Shown here in pieces: positions 1 through 7,523 of a stretch of DNA of 25,065 nt. Source of the stretch: JAYPHU01 sp038127535 (GTDB lineage: Bacteria; Pseudomonadota; Alphaproteobacteria; Rhodospirillales; UBA2165); assembly GCA_038127535.1 (NCBI GenBank), contig JAYPHU010000038.1, positions 1 to 25,065 of the forward strand, written 5' to 3'. The translations under genes were made by a program, and so were the position numbers. Every line of letters starts with the position of its first letter. Positions within the stretch are counted from its first letter, which is position 1. The notes under the pieces were generated by a model. The model saw only the letters and a list, made by a program, of their open reading frames with translations, ran no database searches and was not told where the DNA came from.

Positions 1-282
1 AACAGCCGCTGTCCGAATCAGTTGGTTCAGAGCGGCTTTCGAAGCCCGGTAGGAATACCATCCACCAAGACGATTGTCCTCGATGATTCCGACCCTGGCG
101 GAAAGCGTTGCAAAGACGGCTTTGTCCGACCGCGGCAAACGCGTCAGTACATGCTTCATGATGAGCGCGGGTCCGATCGCATTCAGCGCAAAGGCGCGCA
201 CATCATGACCGGCTTGGAGGGCTTGGCGGGTCGTTTCCAACCCGATCCCCTTGGTGGCACCGATAATCAATACGCGCATCAT
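1..282 (-). pseudogene. Chimeric, internally deleted SDR-family oxidoreductase (3' end outside window)
   Basis: The minus-strand frame is open from an ATG at 282 (or 279) to the window edge. The first 25 or so residues are a Rossmann nucleotide-binding start (MRVLIIGATKGIGLET). They run directly into what is normally the second half of a C-factor/CsgA-type short-chain dehydrogenase: NAIGPAL, then the catalytic Ser in ATLSARVG, then the YxxxK motif in YSYRASKAALNQ. Roughly 60-90 residues that should lie between them (beta-2 to alpha-4, including the NAG-type motif) are missing. The N-terminal piece resembles NAD(P)H-binding atypical SDRs more than C-factor proteins, so this may be a fusion of two genes at a short shared stretch (FA). 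An active dehydrogenase is unlikely. A misassembly could look the same. Confidence 0.6.
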
Positions 283-483
283 GAACCTGTTATATCAGAG
301 CCAACGGCGTCGCCCGTCTAAAGTCTGGGTGGCGATGAGTGTTAATCACTATGGCCGATTGGCTCGCCCGTCCCAGCCATCTGCGGTCGACGTATGGTTC
401 GTGGCCAGATGATTAGCTACAAACCACCTTCTTCCCTCATTTGGAAACTTACCGCATCCCGATCAAGCAAACCTCGCTACACC
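283..483. other. Intergenic, no gene seen
   Basis: About 200 bases between the start of the SDR remnant and the end of the PAS gene. I see no convincing open frame, RNA gene or strong hairpin followed by a T-run. Any promoter for the leftward SDR remnant would lie here. Confidence 0.4.
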
Positions 484-882
484 TCAGATGACTGACCCCT
501 CGCGCTGGATGGCAACCCAAGCCGTTATTTTCTTGTCTACTTTGATCGGCAGCACACGCCAGAACATGATGAAGGGCGTGCCATCTTTCTTATAATTGAT
601 CGCCTTGCCTTCAAATTTTTTGCCCGACTTCAGTGCATCAGAAAGCCGGTCGATTACTTTGGAATCCGTTCCCGGGCCCTGAAGAATTCGCGGCGTCTTG
701 CCGGTGATTTCGGACGGGTCGTAGCCCGTCAATATCTTGAAGGACTTGTTAGCGTAGATGATCTTGCCTTCCGCAGACGCATCGGTGATCAGCACAGAGT
801 CGAAACTGTTCTCTGCCAAAACCTGGAGGAGGGACAAACCGCCATCAACTCCATTCATCAGTTTCTCAAACTTAGCGGACAT
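484..882 (-). CDS. Single PAS-domain sensor protein (LOV-like fold without the photoactive Cys)
   Basis: This is a 132-residue soluble protein that is almost entirely one PAS domain (about residues 20-130). Visible features are the N-terminal strand DSVLITD, the IIYANKSF segment, ITGKTPRILQGPGTD and the C-terminal WRVLPI/AWVAIQRE strands. I start it at the ATG at 882 because GGGGGA lies about 7 bases upstream; an in-frame TTG at 897 is less likely. In LOV photoreceptors the motif is GxNCRFLQ. Here the Cys position is Pro64, so flavin-Cys photochemistry is not expected. There is no output domain, so it would have to act through a partner by protein contact. The ligand is unknown. Confidence 0.8.
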   Translation of the reverse strand: MSAKFEKLMNGVDGGLSLLQVLAENSFDSVLITDASAEGKIIYANKSFKILTGYDPSEITGKTPRILQGPGTDSKVIDRLSDALKSGKKFEGKAINYKKDGTPFIMFWRVLPIKVDKKITAWVAIQREGSVI

Positions 883-981
883 TCTGAGTTCCCCCAATTT
901 AGAACTCGCCAGATGCGACCAAGCGGGTCGACGAAGGGGCGGTCATTGTTTGTTGAGCGAGTTTTTACAACGTTAAGTTTT

Positions 982-1269
982 CTATTGGTTGGAACCGCTG
1001 ACAAATAGGTCTGGTTTTATGGAAGCGGCCGTCCAGGTCGTAACCGTGATAGCCGCGGCCGCTATTAGAACCGTATGGCCGATAACGCTAACGGCTAACA
1101 ACGTATAACTTCCAGCAGCCACCGCAAAGGCTACTGCCCACATCAGACCTAGTGCCTGCAAAATATAGTGGCGCATGGCTACATCAGGGATATGACGAAG
1201 CGGGCTTACCTCATGGTTGAATACAAAATCCCAGCAATACACGACAAGTCTGCGAATGGAGTAGAACAT
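982..1269 (-). CDS. Small two-helix membrane protein, unknown function
   Basis: A 95-residue protein with a basic N-terminus (MFYSIRRLVVYCWDF) and two adjacent hydrophobic stretches at about residues 38-60 and 62-82, consistent with two membrane helices. The start is well supported: a full AGGAGG (1275-1280) lies 5 bases before the ATG. It sits just after the gene at 1292-1652 and is probably co-transcribed with it. I do not recognise the family. Confidence 0.65.
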   Translation of the reverse strand: MFYSIRRLVVYCWDFVFNHEVSPLRHIPDVAMRHYILQALGLMWAVAFAVAAGSYTLLAVSVIGHTVLIAAAAITVTTWTAASIKPDLFVSGSNQ

Positions 1270-1652
1270 GATGGCCTCCTGGCGTTAGTTATCATTCCTT
1301 TTACGTGCTGATCGGTCGTTTGGATCAGTTCATGGGATTGGTCAGCGCCCTCCTTGAGCAAAACGGGGACCAGCACCACACCCGGCTGCTTGCGAAACTT
1401 CTGGATGCCAGTGCTGAGATTGTGAATGGCGCGAATACGCTTTCCGCCTTCAAAACACTCCGCAAGATGTTCATATTTGAAGCGGTCCCAGTTAATGGTG
1501 AGCTCTAACGGACGGTTCAGATTGAGGCAGTTGCTGAACAACTCGATTGTATCACCGAGGGCCAGGCGCATCTGGTCCTTCTCGTCCCGCCACGCTGGCC
1601 ATTCGTCATAGCTTACGGCACATTGAAGCATTTCATCTCTGGGGTCAGTCAT
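1206..1652 (-). CDS. Hypothetical soluble protein, probably frameshifted at its 3' end
   Basis: A 148-residue acidic, Trp-containing protein of unknown family (starts MTDPRDEMLQCAV). As written, the frame runs 64 bases into the downstream membrane-protein gene, which has its own strong ribosome binding site. A tandem stop (TGATAA on the minus strand, 1289-1294) lies in the +1 frame directly before that site. Removing one base from the A4 tract at 1299-1302 would end the protein at about 1292, after the residues HVK plus one. The last 28 or so residues (from ARRPSCS) may therefore be artefactual. The alternative is a real overlapping gene pair. No clear Shine-Dalgarno precedes the ATG at 1652. 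Confidence 0.5.
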   Translation of the reverse strand: MTDPRDEMLQCAVSYDEWPAWRDEKDQMRLALGDTIELFSNCLNLNRPLELTINWDRFKYEHLAECFEGGKRIRAIHNLSTGIQKFRKQPGVVLVPVLLKEGADQSHELIQTTDQHVKGMITNARRPSCSTPFADLSCIAGILYSTMR

Positions 1653-1898
1653 TCGAACCGAGAACGATTATGATCTCGTTTGATTCTGGATGAATTATAT
1701 AAACAAGCTACCAACAGCTCTGATGTCCCCTTCGGGTCATTAGCAGACGAAGTTTGCATTATGAAGAATTGTCAGCTACCTGGCTCTTCGCAGCGATAAA
1801 AATTCGACTTTCACTTAGTCTATGCCCACGCCTAGCTCCAGACCATTTATTTTAACCAGATTGCTGTTCTATCCGATCGGCACGGCTATATTGTCAAA
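1653..1898. other. AT-rich intergenic region with a fragment of the dispersed repeat
   Basis: This gap separates divergent genes (the hypothetical protein leftward, the flavin oxidoreductase rightward), so it should carry both promoters. At 1732-1749 it contains GGGTCATTAGCAGAC, which also occurs at 4617-4631 at the edge of repeat copy B. I see no gene. Confidence 0.4.
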
Positions 1899-2879
1899 AT
1901 GGTAAATTTATCTGTCTTAGACCTTGCTTATATTGGTGAGGGATTTACGCCCGCAAATGCACTGGCAAACGCGCTTGATCTGGCACAAAAGGCCGAGGAG
2001 GCGGGTTACAACCGATTTTGGCTGGCGGAACATCATAATCATGTAGGGATCGCTAGTGCAGCGACGTCTGTCTGTATTTGTCATGTCGCCAATGGGACGA
2101 AGTCAATTCGTCTCGGTGCCGGCGGCATTATGTTGCCTAACCATTCTCCTATGGTCATTGCAGAGCAGTTTGGAACCTTGGCGACACTATTTCCTGATCG
2201 GATAGACTTGGGTCTTGGTAGAGCACCGGGAACTGATCAACGGACCATGTACGCTCTCCGGCGCAGTCCAGAAACAGCGGAGAATTTTCCGCAAGACGTT
2301 GTTGAACTTCAAACCCTGCTGGGCCCGCAGAGGGAAAACCAAGTGATCCATGCGATCCCCGGTGAAAATACCAACGTGCCGATATGGATTCTTGGTTCAA
2401 GCCTGTTTGGCGCCCAGCTTGCCGCCGTCCTAGGTCTGCCCTATGCCTTTGCCTCCCATTTTGCGCCTCAGGCGCTGGAGCAGGCCATATCAATTTATCG
2501 AGAACGCTTTGAGCCGTCAGAACAGTTGGCAGAACCCTATGTGATGGTGGGGTGTAACGTCATCGTTGCGAAGACTGAGGATGAGGCAAAATATCTCTTC
2601 ACCACGCCTCAACAAAACGCTACCCGTATGGTCCGCGGCACCCGCGGCCAATTGCCTCCACCGGTCGATGATATTGAGAGTTTCTGGTCGCCGGTGGAGA
2701 AAGCCCAGGCATCCTCAATACTGGCTTGTTCATTTTACGGCACCAAGGAGACCATTAAGGATAAACTTGAGCCATTGGTCGAACGCACTGGCGCAGATGA
2801 GCTCATGGTCGCTTCGGCTATCTGGGATCATCAGGCGCGGCTATGTTCCTTTCAATTGCTCGCAGAGGCAATGAATTAG
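1899..2879 (+). CDS. LLM-class (luciferase-like) flavin-dependent oxidoreductase, YhbW/MsnO8 type
   Basis: A 326-residue protein of the bacterial-luciferase fold (TIM barrel using reduced FMN). Typical stretches are NRFWLAEHHN (residues 38-47), IRLGAGGIMLPNHSPMVIAEQ, FPDRIDLGLGRAPGTD and IWILGSSLFGAQLAA. They match the short-chain YhbW-like group, members of which are often called MsnO8-family oxidoreductases. It is cytoplasmic and full length for the family. The substrate is not known even for well-studied members. No strong Shine-Dalgarno is visible, but the ATG at 1899 fits the usual family N-terminus (LSVLDLAYI). It stands alone, with divergent and convergent neighbours. Confidence 0.85.
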   Translation: MVNLSVLDLAYIGEGFTPANALANALDLAQKAEEAGYNRFWLAEHHNHVGIASAATSVCICHVANGTKSIRLGAGGIMLPNHSPMVIAEQFGTLATLFPDRIDLGLGRAPGTDQRTMYALRRSPETAENFPQDVVELQTLLGPQRENQVIHAIPGENTNVPIWILGSSLFGAQLAAVLGLPYAFASHFAPQALEQAISIYRERFEPSEQLAEPYVMVGCNVIVAKTEDEAKYLFTTPQQNATRMVRGTRGQLPPPVDDIESFWSPVEKAQASSILACSFYGTKETIKDKLEPLVERTGADELMVASAIWDHQARLCSFQLLAEAMN

Positions 2880-2880
2880 A

Positions 2881-3107
2881 ATGGCTGCTACCTTTGGGAA
2901 GCGGACTTCTCAGTGATTTCCAAAAACTTCAATTTTTGTTCGGTAAAGGCGGCTGCGTGCCGCCGCAACCAATTTTTTCATAATTGAAGAAACTATCACG
3001 CGAGCGAAAATCGCTTTGCTTCGCGATGTCTGAAGTTGGTGCGAAAGCTGACGCCAATGAAGGTGCCGTTGTTCATCGCCTCCTAGCCAATTTCGGCCTT
3101 TCCTAAG
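2881..3107. repeat. Dispersed repeat, copy A
   Basis: About 220 bases of non-coding DNA that align, with many substitutions, to 4655-4940. Shared blocks include GAAGCGGACTT, TTTTGTTCGGTAAAGG, TTCATAATT, AAGAAACTATCACGCGAGC, AAAGCTGACGCCAAT and GGTGCCGTTGTTC. Compared with copy B it lacks about 66 bases between two AACCA sequences. It lies in the same orientation as copy B, on the other side of the helicase gene. No intact protein frame is shared by both copies. Confidence 0.75.
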
Positions 3108-3111
3108 CACA

Positions 3112-4347
3112 CTAGGCGGCGCGGCGTTTGTTTTGTCCACCGCGTCGCTTTGACCCAAATCGTTGTTTTGGTTTGCTTCGCTGCCGCCGGTTGTTGTTGG
3201 CCGGTTCATGTACCGCAGGCTCACCCCCCAACACCGTGATCTGCTGCTCGGTCAGTTGCTCTATGGCCCGCAGATAGGCCTGTTCGCCGGGATCGCAGAG
3301 CGAGATCGCTGCGCCCGAGGCGCCGGCCCTGGCCGTGCGGCCGATCCGATGCACATAGTCTTCCGCGACATTGGGAAGCTCGTAGTTGATCACGTGGCTG
3401 ACGTCTTGGATATCGATGCCCCGGGCAGCGATATCGGTCGCCACCAGAACCCGCGCACTCCCGTCGGTGAAGCGGCGCAGCGCATTCTGGCGGGCGCCTT
3501 GGGATTTGTTGCCGTGAATGGCCTCGGCTGAGATGCCGGCCTTATCAAGCTGCTGAGCAACCCGGTTGGCGCGATGCTTGGTCCGGGTAAAGACAATCAC
3601 CCGATCCAGGTGCTCATCGCCGAGTAAATTGATCAGCAGGTTCTTTTTGTCCGCGGCGGCCACGAAATGGACACCCTGGTCGATCCGCTCGACCGGCGTG
3701 GCCTGCGGCGTAACCTCGACTCGCACCGGATCGTTCAAGATGCTGCCAGCAAATCCGGCCACCGATTGCGGCATGGTCGCTGAAAAGAACAAGGTCTGAC
3801 GCTCGGCCGGCAAGGCGGCAACAATCTTCCGGACATCATGGATGAACCCCATGTCCAGCATGCGGTCGGCCTCATCCAAAACAAAATGCCAGATGCCGTC
3901 CAATGTAATGTGGCCCTGGTTCATCAGATCCAGGAGCCGACCCGGCGTGGCCACAACGATATCCACGCCCTTTCTGAGCGCCGCCACCTGGGGCTTCTGG
4001 CTGATGCCGCCGAAGATGACGGTCTGGCGGACCGGCGTGTGGCGGCCCAGAGTTTTGAGGGACTCGCCGATCTGGATCGCCAGTTCCCGCGTCGGCGCGA
4101 GAATAACGCTCAGCGGCTTACCGGGGACCGGCCGTTCCCAGTCTTGAGCCAGTTCCTGGAGAATGGGCAGCCCGAAGGCGGCGGTCTTGCCGGTGCCGGT
4201 CTGGGCAATGCCGAGAAGATCCCGGCCCTTGAATAGGTAGGGAATAGCCTGCGCTTGGATCGGCGTCGGCTGGTCATAGTTTTCACTCCGCAACGCGCGG
4301 AGCAGGGGCTCGGACAGGCCAAGCGCCTCGAATTTCGTCGATTTCAT
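3112..4347 (-). CDS. rhlE: DEAD-box ATP-dependent RNA helicase, RhlE family
   Basis: A 411-residue RNA helicase that unwinds short RNA duplexes, probably in ribosome assembly or RNA turnover. All core motifs are present in order: Q-motif (PTPIQAQAIP), Walker A (AQTGTGKT), PTRELA, TPGR, DEAD, SAT, VIVFTRTK, ATDIAARGIDI and HRIGRTARAG. The C-terminal 40 residues are Arg/Lys/Asn-rich (from NNNRRQRSKPKQ to the end), a common RNA-binding tail in RhlE proteins. The ATG at 4347 gives the usual start (KFEALGLSEPLL). It is transcribed alone and is flanked by direct copies of a dispersed repeat. The 600-base region upstream has no gene and could include a long 5' leader, as in cold-inducible helicases, but I see no clear cold-box. 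Confidence 0.95.
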   Translation of the reverse strand: MKSTKFEALGLSEPLLRALRSENYDQPTPIQAQAIPYLFKGRDLLGIAQTGTGKTAAFGLPILQELAQDWERPVPGKPLSVILAPTRELAIQIGESLKTLGRHTPVRQTVIFGGISQKPQVAALRKGVDIVVATPGRLLDLMNQGHITLDGIWHFVLDEADRMLDMGFIHDVRKIVAALPAERQTLFFSATMPQSVAGFAGSILNDPVRVEVTPQATPVERIDQGVHFVAAADKKNLLINLLGDEHLDRVIVFTRTKHRANRVAQQLDKAGISAEAIHGNKSQGARQNALRRFTDGSARVLVATDIAARGIDIQDVSHVINYELPNVAEDYVHRIGRTARAGASGAAISLCDPGEQAYLRAIEQLTEQQITVLGGEPAVHEPANNNRRQRSKPKQRFGSKRRGGQNKRRAA

Positions 4348-4596
4348 AATGCTACTTTCAGGGGGACTGTCGGCTGTTGATCAACGACGGCCGGGTCTCC
4401 GGTTTTATGCACCCACCTGGAGCGCGACCGGGTTTATGCGATTTCTTGTTTTCTACCTCGGGATAAGATCGCGCCAACGTTCGGGCGGATTTGCGCTATC
4501 GCGAGTGAATGATGAAGACCGCACATGCGCCTATTCGCAATGATTGTCAACCGATACAGCCAAAAGTTCTAGCCGACAGATAAAAGATCGGACATC
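4348..4596. other. Upstream region of rhlE, no gene seen
   Basis: Between the helicase start and repeat copy B there is no credible coding frame. The promoter of the leftward helicase gene should lie here. I could not assign -35/-10 boxes with confidence. Confidence 0.35.
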
Positions 4597-4940
4597 GCGT
4601 TCGGACGTTCCCTTTGGGTCATTAGCAGACCAGTCGCCAAACCTCTTGGAATGTCTTCTATATCGTAGAAGCGGACTTTTTAGCGGCTTTTCAAAGTCGC
4701 ATCTTTTGTTCGGTAAAGGTGGGCGCCAGCCCTCGCAACCACTTATGTCGACATAGACTATACCCTCTGGACCAATGTAGGAGCTTGCTGGATTCATGTC
4801 CCCGTAACCAATCTTTTCATAATTAAAGAAACTATCACGCGAGCAAGCATTGCTGTGCTCCGCGACGTCTGAAATCGGTGCCAAAGCTGACGCCAATAGA
4901 GGTGCCGTTGTTCGTCGCTTCCCAGCCACTTCCGGACCTC
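4597..4940. repeat. Dispersed repeat, copy B (longer copy)
   Basis: A diverged, direct-orientation relative of the sequence at 2881-3107, with the same block order. It carries an additional segment of about 66 bases (about 4739-4804) bounded by AACCA on both sides; copy A appears to have lost this by recombination between the short repeats. Its left edge (GGGTCATTAGCAGAC) also recurs near 1735. A 132-codon minus-strand frame spans this copy, but copy A does not preserve it, so I treat it as non-coding. Confidence 0.75.
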
Positions 4941-4945
4941 TTACG

Positions 4946-5212
4946 TCACAATATTGTTGCGTCCCAGGTTTTGTCGTGAACGCTTTCCTTGATGAGCGAG
5001 AGCGTTATTTCACGAACCTTTTCGAGGGCGACGTTTGAAGGTGGTTCGACAAACTCGCAGATATGGAGCGTACGGGATAGTTCCGGTTCAATGATTGGAC
5101 GATAGTGTAATTGCCCGCTCTCCAGGGGCTCTTGCAAAAATAGCCGTGTGCCGATGGCGCAACCTAGTCCCTCCACAAGAGAACTAGATATGGCATTCAC
5201 CGAGTTTATCAA
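4946..5212 (-). pseudogene. C-terminal remnant of a LysR-type transcriptional regulator
   Basis: The minus-strand frame encodes the end of a LysR-type effector-binding domain: NAISSSLVEGLGCAIGTRLF, then IEPELSRTLHICEFVEPPSN, then ALEKVREITLSLIKE. This is the usual final 85 or so residues of these roughly 300-residue regulators. The DNA-binding helix-turn-helix and most of the effector domain are absent. Upstream, at about 5200-5220, the sequence changes to a ferric-reductase-like gene on the opposite strand. No start codon with a ribosome site is visible. It cannot bind DNA as a LysR protein and is a dead fragment. Confidence 0.75.
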
Positions 5213-5215
5213 ACG

Positions 5216-5516
5216 CGGTGGTGGAGGAAGCGCTTCTTCTAGGCATCTGGACCGGCTGGCTGGCCGTGGTGATTTTTTTTGCCCCTTGAGCTGACATCCA
5301 ACGGCTCCGCCATGAGCCTATTGGGCCGGCGATGGAAAATGCTTCAGCGGCTGGTTTATTTCGCGGCGATTGCGACGGTTCTCCATTGGATATTCGTTCA
5401 TAACAGTATGGGCGTGGCACTGACGCTTTTTGTGGACGCATTTTGTGCCGTTGGCCCTGCTTGAAATTTACCGGTTTTGGCGAACGGCCAAGAGCCGCCC
5501 ACAAAAAGCAGCTTAG
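5216..5516 (+). pseudogene. 3' remnant of a ferric-reductase-like / cytochrome b transmembrane gene with two frame breaks
   Basis: Plus-strand pieces in two frames join into one sequence typical of the end of ferric-reductase-like membrane proteins (MsrQ relatives): LGIWTGWLAVVIF, then LELTSNGS, LLGRRWKMLQRLVYFAA, LHWIF, then VPLALLEIYRFWR. The first break is in the T8 tract at 5273-5280, where seven Ts restore FLPLELTSN. The second is in the T5 tract at 5427-5431, where four Ts restore LLWTHFVPLALLE. The stop (5514-5516) overlaps the ribosome site of the PepSY gene, a common partner, which supports an original operon. The 5' half is missing, so the gene is broken even if the homopolymers are sequencing errors. 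Confidence 0.75.
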
Positions 5517-5527
5517 GAGTTCCCCCA

Positions 5528-5836
5528 ATGAATTTTCGACTGATCCCGTTGACCCTTGCCGCGTCAGTGATTGCTTTTTCCGCCATCACTGCGGATGCCA
5601 CCGGCCGCTATAACTGCGAAGACGTCGCCAAGAGTAAATGGCTGACCCAAGAGGCGCTGACCAAAAAGCTCTCCGATGAAGGCTGGGCCATTCGCTTCAT
5701 GAAGGAAGACGGCGGCTGCTGGGAAGTTTACGGCACGACCCCGGAAGGCCAGCGGGTCGAAGTCTATTTCCATCCGTCGTCCGGCAAAAAGCTCCTGGTC
5801 TCCCAACGCGGCCGGACATTGTTCAAGGCGGAGTAA
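5528..5836 (+). CDS. Small exported PepSY-domain protein
   Basis: A 102-residue protein with an N-terminal signal peptide (MNFRLIPLTLAASVIAFSA, cleavage near ADA-TG). It is followed by one PepSY_2-like domain (WLTQEALTKKLSDEGW, GGCWEVYGTTPEGQRVEVYF). A pair of Cys (in YNCEDV and GGCWEV) could form a disulfide in the periplasm. AGGAG at 5515-5519 lies 8 bases before the ATG at 5528, which decides this start over an upstream in-frame codon at 5477. PepSY proteins of this kind often accompany b-type cytochrome or ferric-reductase genes, and the broken gene just upstream fits that pattern. The molecular role of the family is unsettled. Confidence 0.8.
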   Translation: MNFRLIPLTLAASVIAFSAITADATGRYNCEDVAKSKWLTQEALTKKLSDEGWAIRFMKEDGGCWEVYGTTPEGQRVEVYFHPSSGKKLLVSQRGRTLFKAE

Positions 5837-5948
5837 GGCCGGACATCTGCGTAACAGCCCTCCAGCTCCTAAGTTCCCCTAAACACTTGAGCCGCTCTCT
5901 CGCGGCTGATAGAGGCTAAAGGGAAGAATTTAAGGGGAGGAGCGAGCG

Positions 5949-6878
5949 ATGGCCTTATTGATCATGAACCTGATGACCGGGGAGCCCGAGGATTGGCGGC
6001 AGGCCATCAACGCGGACCTGCCGGACCTGGAAATCCGCTTTATGCCCGATGCCGGCGACGTGGCGGATATCGAGTATCTGGCGTTTGGCCGTCCTAACTT
6101 TGACGAACTGCCGGACCTCCCCAATCTGAAACTGATGCTGACCCGCCAGGCCGGTGTTGACGGCTTCGCCAAACATCCCCGCCTGCCCAAGGTTCCACTG
6201 ACCAAGCTGGAACCGGTGGGCGGCGATCCGATGATGACCGAATACGTGATCACCAATGTGCTGCGCCATCACCGGCAACTGGCGGCGTATAAAGCGCAGC
6301 AGCATGAAAGAGTCTGGCAGCCCCTGCCGCAGGTCCGTCAGGAAGACCGGCGGGTCGGCTTCATGGGCTACGGCACCATGGCGCAGGAGCCTGCCCGCAT
6401 TTTGCAGGAAATCGGTTTTGATGTCGCCGCTTGGACCCGCACGCCTCGGGACGGTGTGCCGGTGGAAAATTTCCATGGCGCAGACGGATTGGAGCCGTTC
6501 CTCAACCGGACGGATATCGTGGTCTGCCTGCTGCCGCTGACGGCGGCGACCGACCGGGTTCTCAACGCCAAGACCTTGGCCATGCTGCCGGAAGGCGCAA
6601 TGGTGATCAGTCTCGGCCGGGGCGATCATGTCGTGCAGGAGGATTTGGTTGCGGCGCTCGACAGCGGTCACCTCGCCGGCGCGACCCTGGATGTGACCAG
6701 TCCGGAACCTCTGCCGGAAGACAGCCCGCTCTGGGAGCATTCCAAAATCAACATCATGCCGCACATCGCGCGCCGCCCGCCGGTGTCCCAATTGGCGCCG
6801 GCTATCACGGCGAATATCAAGCTGTTTGAGGCGGGCGAGGCTTTGCCGCAACTGGTTGACCTGGAGGCCGGGTACTAG
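5949..6878 (+). CDS. ghrA: D-2-hydroxyacid dehydrogenase, glyoxylate/hydroxypyruvate reductase A type
   Basis: A 309-residue NAD(P)H-dependent reductase of 2-oxoacids such as glyoxylate or hydroxypyruvate. The Rossmann loop is GYGTMA (residues 140-145, with Ala in place of the third Gly). The catalytic set is Arg224 (SLGRGDHVV), Glu253 (SPEPLPEDSPLW) and His272 (NIMPHIA). The end of the protein (LPQLVDLEAGY) matches the GhrA-type C-terminus. The start is supported by GGGGAGGAG just before ATG 5949. It appears to be a single-gene unit; the next gene is convergent. The exact substrate is not readable from the sequence. Confidence 0.88.
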   Translation: MALLIMNLMTGEPEDWRQAINADLPDLEIRFMPDAGDVADIEYLAFGRPNFDELPDLPNLKLMLTRQAGVDGFAKHPRLPKVPLTKLEPVGGDPMMTEYVITNVLRHHRQLAAYKAQQHERVWQPLPQVRQEDRRVGFMGYGTMAQEPARILQEIGFDVAAWTRTPRDGVPVENFHGADGLEPFLNRTDIVVCLLPLTAATDRVLNAKTLAMLPEGAMVISLGRGDHVVQEDLVAALDSGHLAGATLDVTSPEPLPEDSPLWEHSKINIMPHIARRPPVSQLAPAITANIKLFEAGEALPQLVDLEAGY

Positions 6879-6889
6879 ATAGGCGAGGC

Positions 6890-6982
6890 CTAAGCCGGCG
6901 ACACGCCGCAATAGGTCTTGATCGCGCGGCAGCCGAAGTTGGCCAACATGGCGAAGGCCAACACGTTGATCAGAAACAAGAG
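6890..6982 (-). pseudogene. Possible C-terminal remnant of a membrane protein
   Basis: A 30-codon minus-strand stretch reads LLFLINVLAFAMLANFGCRA and continues to a TAG at 6890. It has the look of a final membrane helix plus a short Cys-containing tail, but it has no start and follows an in-frame TAG. It lies just downstream of the frameshifted gene at 7022-7373. It may be debris from a related gene or chance. Confidence 0.25.
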
Positions 6983-6996
6983 CTAGATTTCGGTAT

Positions 6997-7027
6997 ACTT
7001 GAGGGAAGCGAAAGATATCCCTCAAGT
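6997..7027. terminator. 10-bp perfect hairpin at the end of the leftward membrane gene
   Basis: ACTTGAGGGA and TCCCTCAAGT form a perfect 10-bp inverted repeat with an 11-base loop, and it overlaps the TGA stop of the leftward gene. No T-run follows on either strand, so it is not a standard intrinsic terminator. It could protect the 3' end of the RNA. Confidence 0.4.
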
Positions 7028-7373
7028 GCTCAGCGCCAAGATTAGTAGGTCCAGCGCGACCAACAGGAAGGCGACCGGGATCATCAAGACGCCGAATTGG
7101 TGGGAGTAGTCGTCAAACGCCTCAATCGCCGGCAGCAAGCCGTCTTTATAGATCATATCCAGTAAATAGCGGTGGTGTTCCAAAAAGCACGCCGTAGGCC
7201 GCCAGCAATATGGCGATGTCATCCTCAAGATTGACGTCCGCCGGGATGAAATTCATCTGGTGGCTGGAGGCCAGGAACCCGATCTGCTGGGTCATGATGC
7301 CGACGCTGCCGATCAGGATGGCCAGGGTGATCAGCATCAGCGTCAGATGGCTTTCGGCGGCGCGAAGAATCAT
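7022..7373 (-). pseudogene. Small membrane protein gene with a homopolymer frameshift
   Basis: Two minus-strand frames join into one sensible protein of about 116 residues. It starts at ATG 7373 (MILRAAESHL), has a first helix at about residues 10-30 (LTLMLITLAILIGSVGI), then a soluble middle (NFIPADVNLEDDIAILLAAYGV). Across the break it continues as LLEHHRYLLDMIYKDGLLPA and ends with a second helix (FGVLMIPVAFLLVALDLLIL). The break is the A5 tract at 7182-7186 (T5 on the coding strand); four bases restore the frame. I do not recognise the family. It may be intact in the organism if the extra base is a sequencing error. Confidence 0.6.
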
Positions 7374-7523
7374 GGTCGGGGTCCCGGTCTCTATAGCTGC
7401 AGTTTCGGCGGTAATAGTATCACCAGCGGATATTTGCCGCCAACCGGTCTCAAATTCCCCTTTCCGTCTTCTGGCTGACTGCGTACCCTCATTCCTGCAA
7501 ACGCCTGAACGGGGAGGGGAGCG

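Noticed and set aside
484..882. LOV blue-light photoreceptor
   Set aside because: The PAS domain has the LOV-like GxxxRxLQ stretch, but Pro64 replaces the Cys needed for the flavin adduct.
4531..4929. 132-residue protein gene across repeat copy B
   Set aside because: The related copy A does not keep this frame open, there is no ribosome site, and the sequence resembles no family I know.
5890..5907. Terminator hairpin AGCCGC/GCGGCT after the PepSY gene
   Set aside because: Only a 6-bp stem with no T-run after it on the coding strand; too weak to call.
5955..7025. Long minus-strand open frame opposite the hydroxyacid dehydrogenase
   Set aside because: It is a mirror of a high-GC gene; the plus strand has clear catalytic motifs and a ribosome site.
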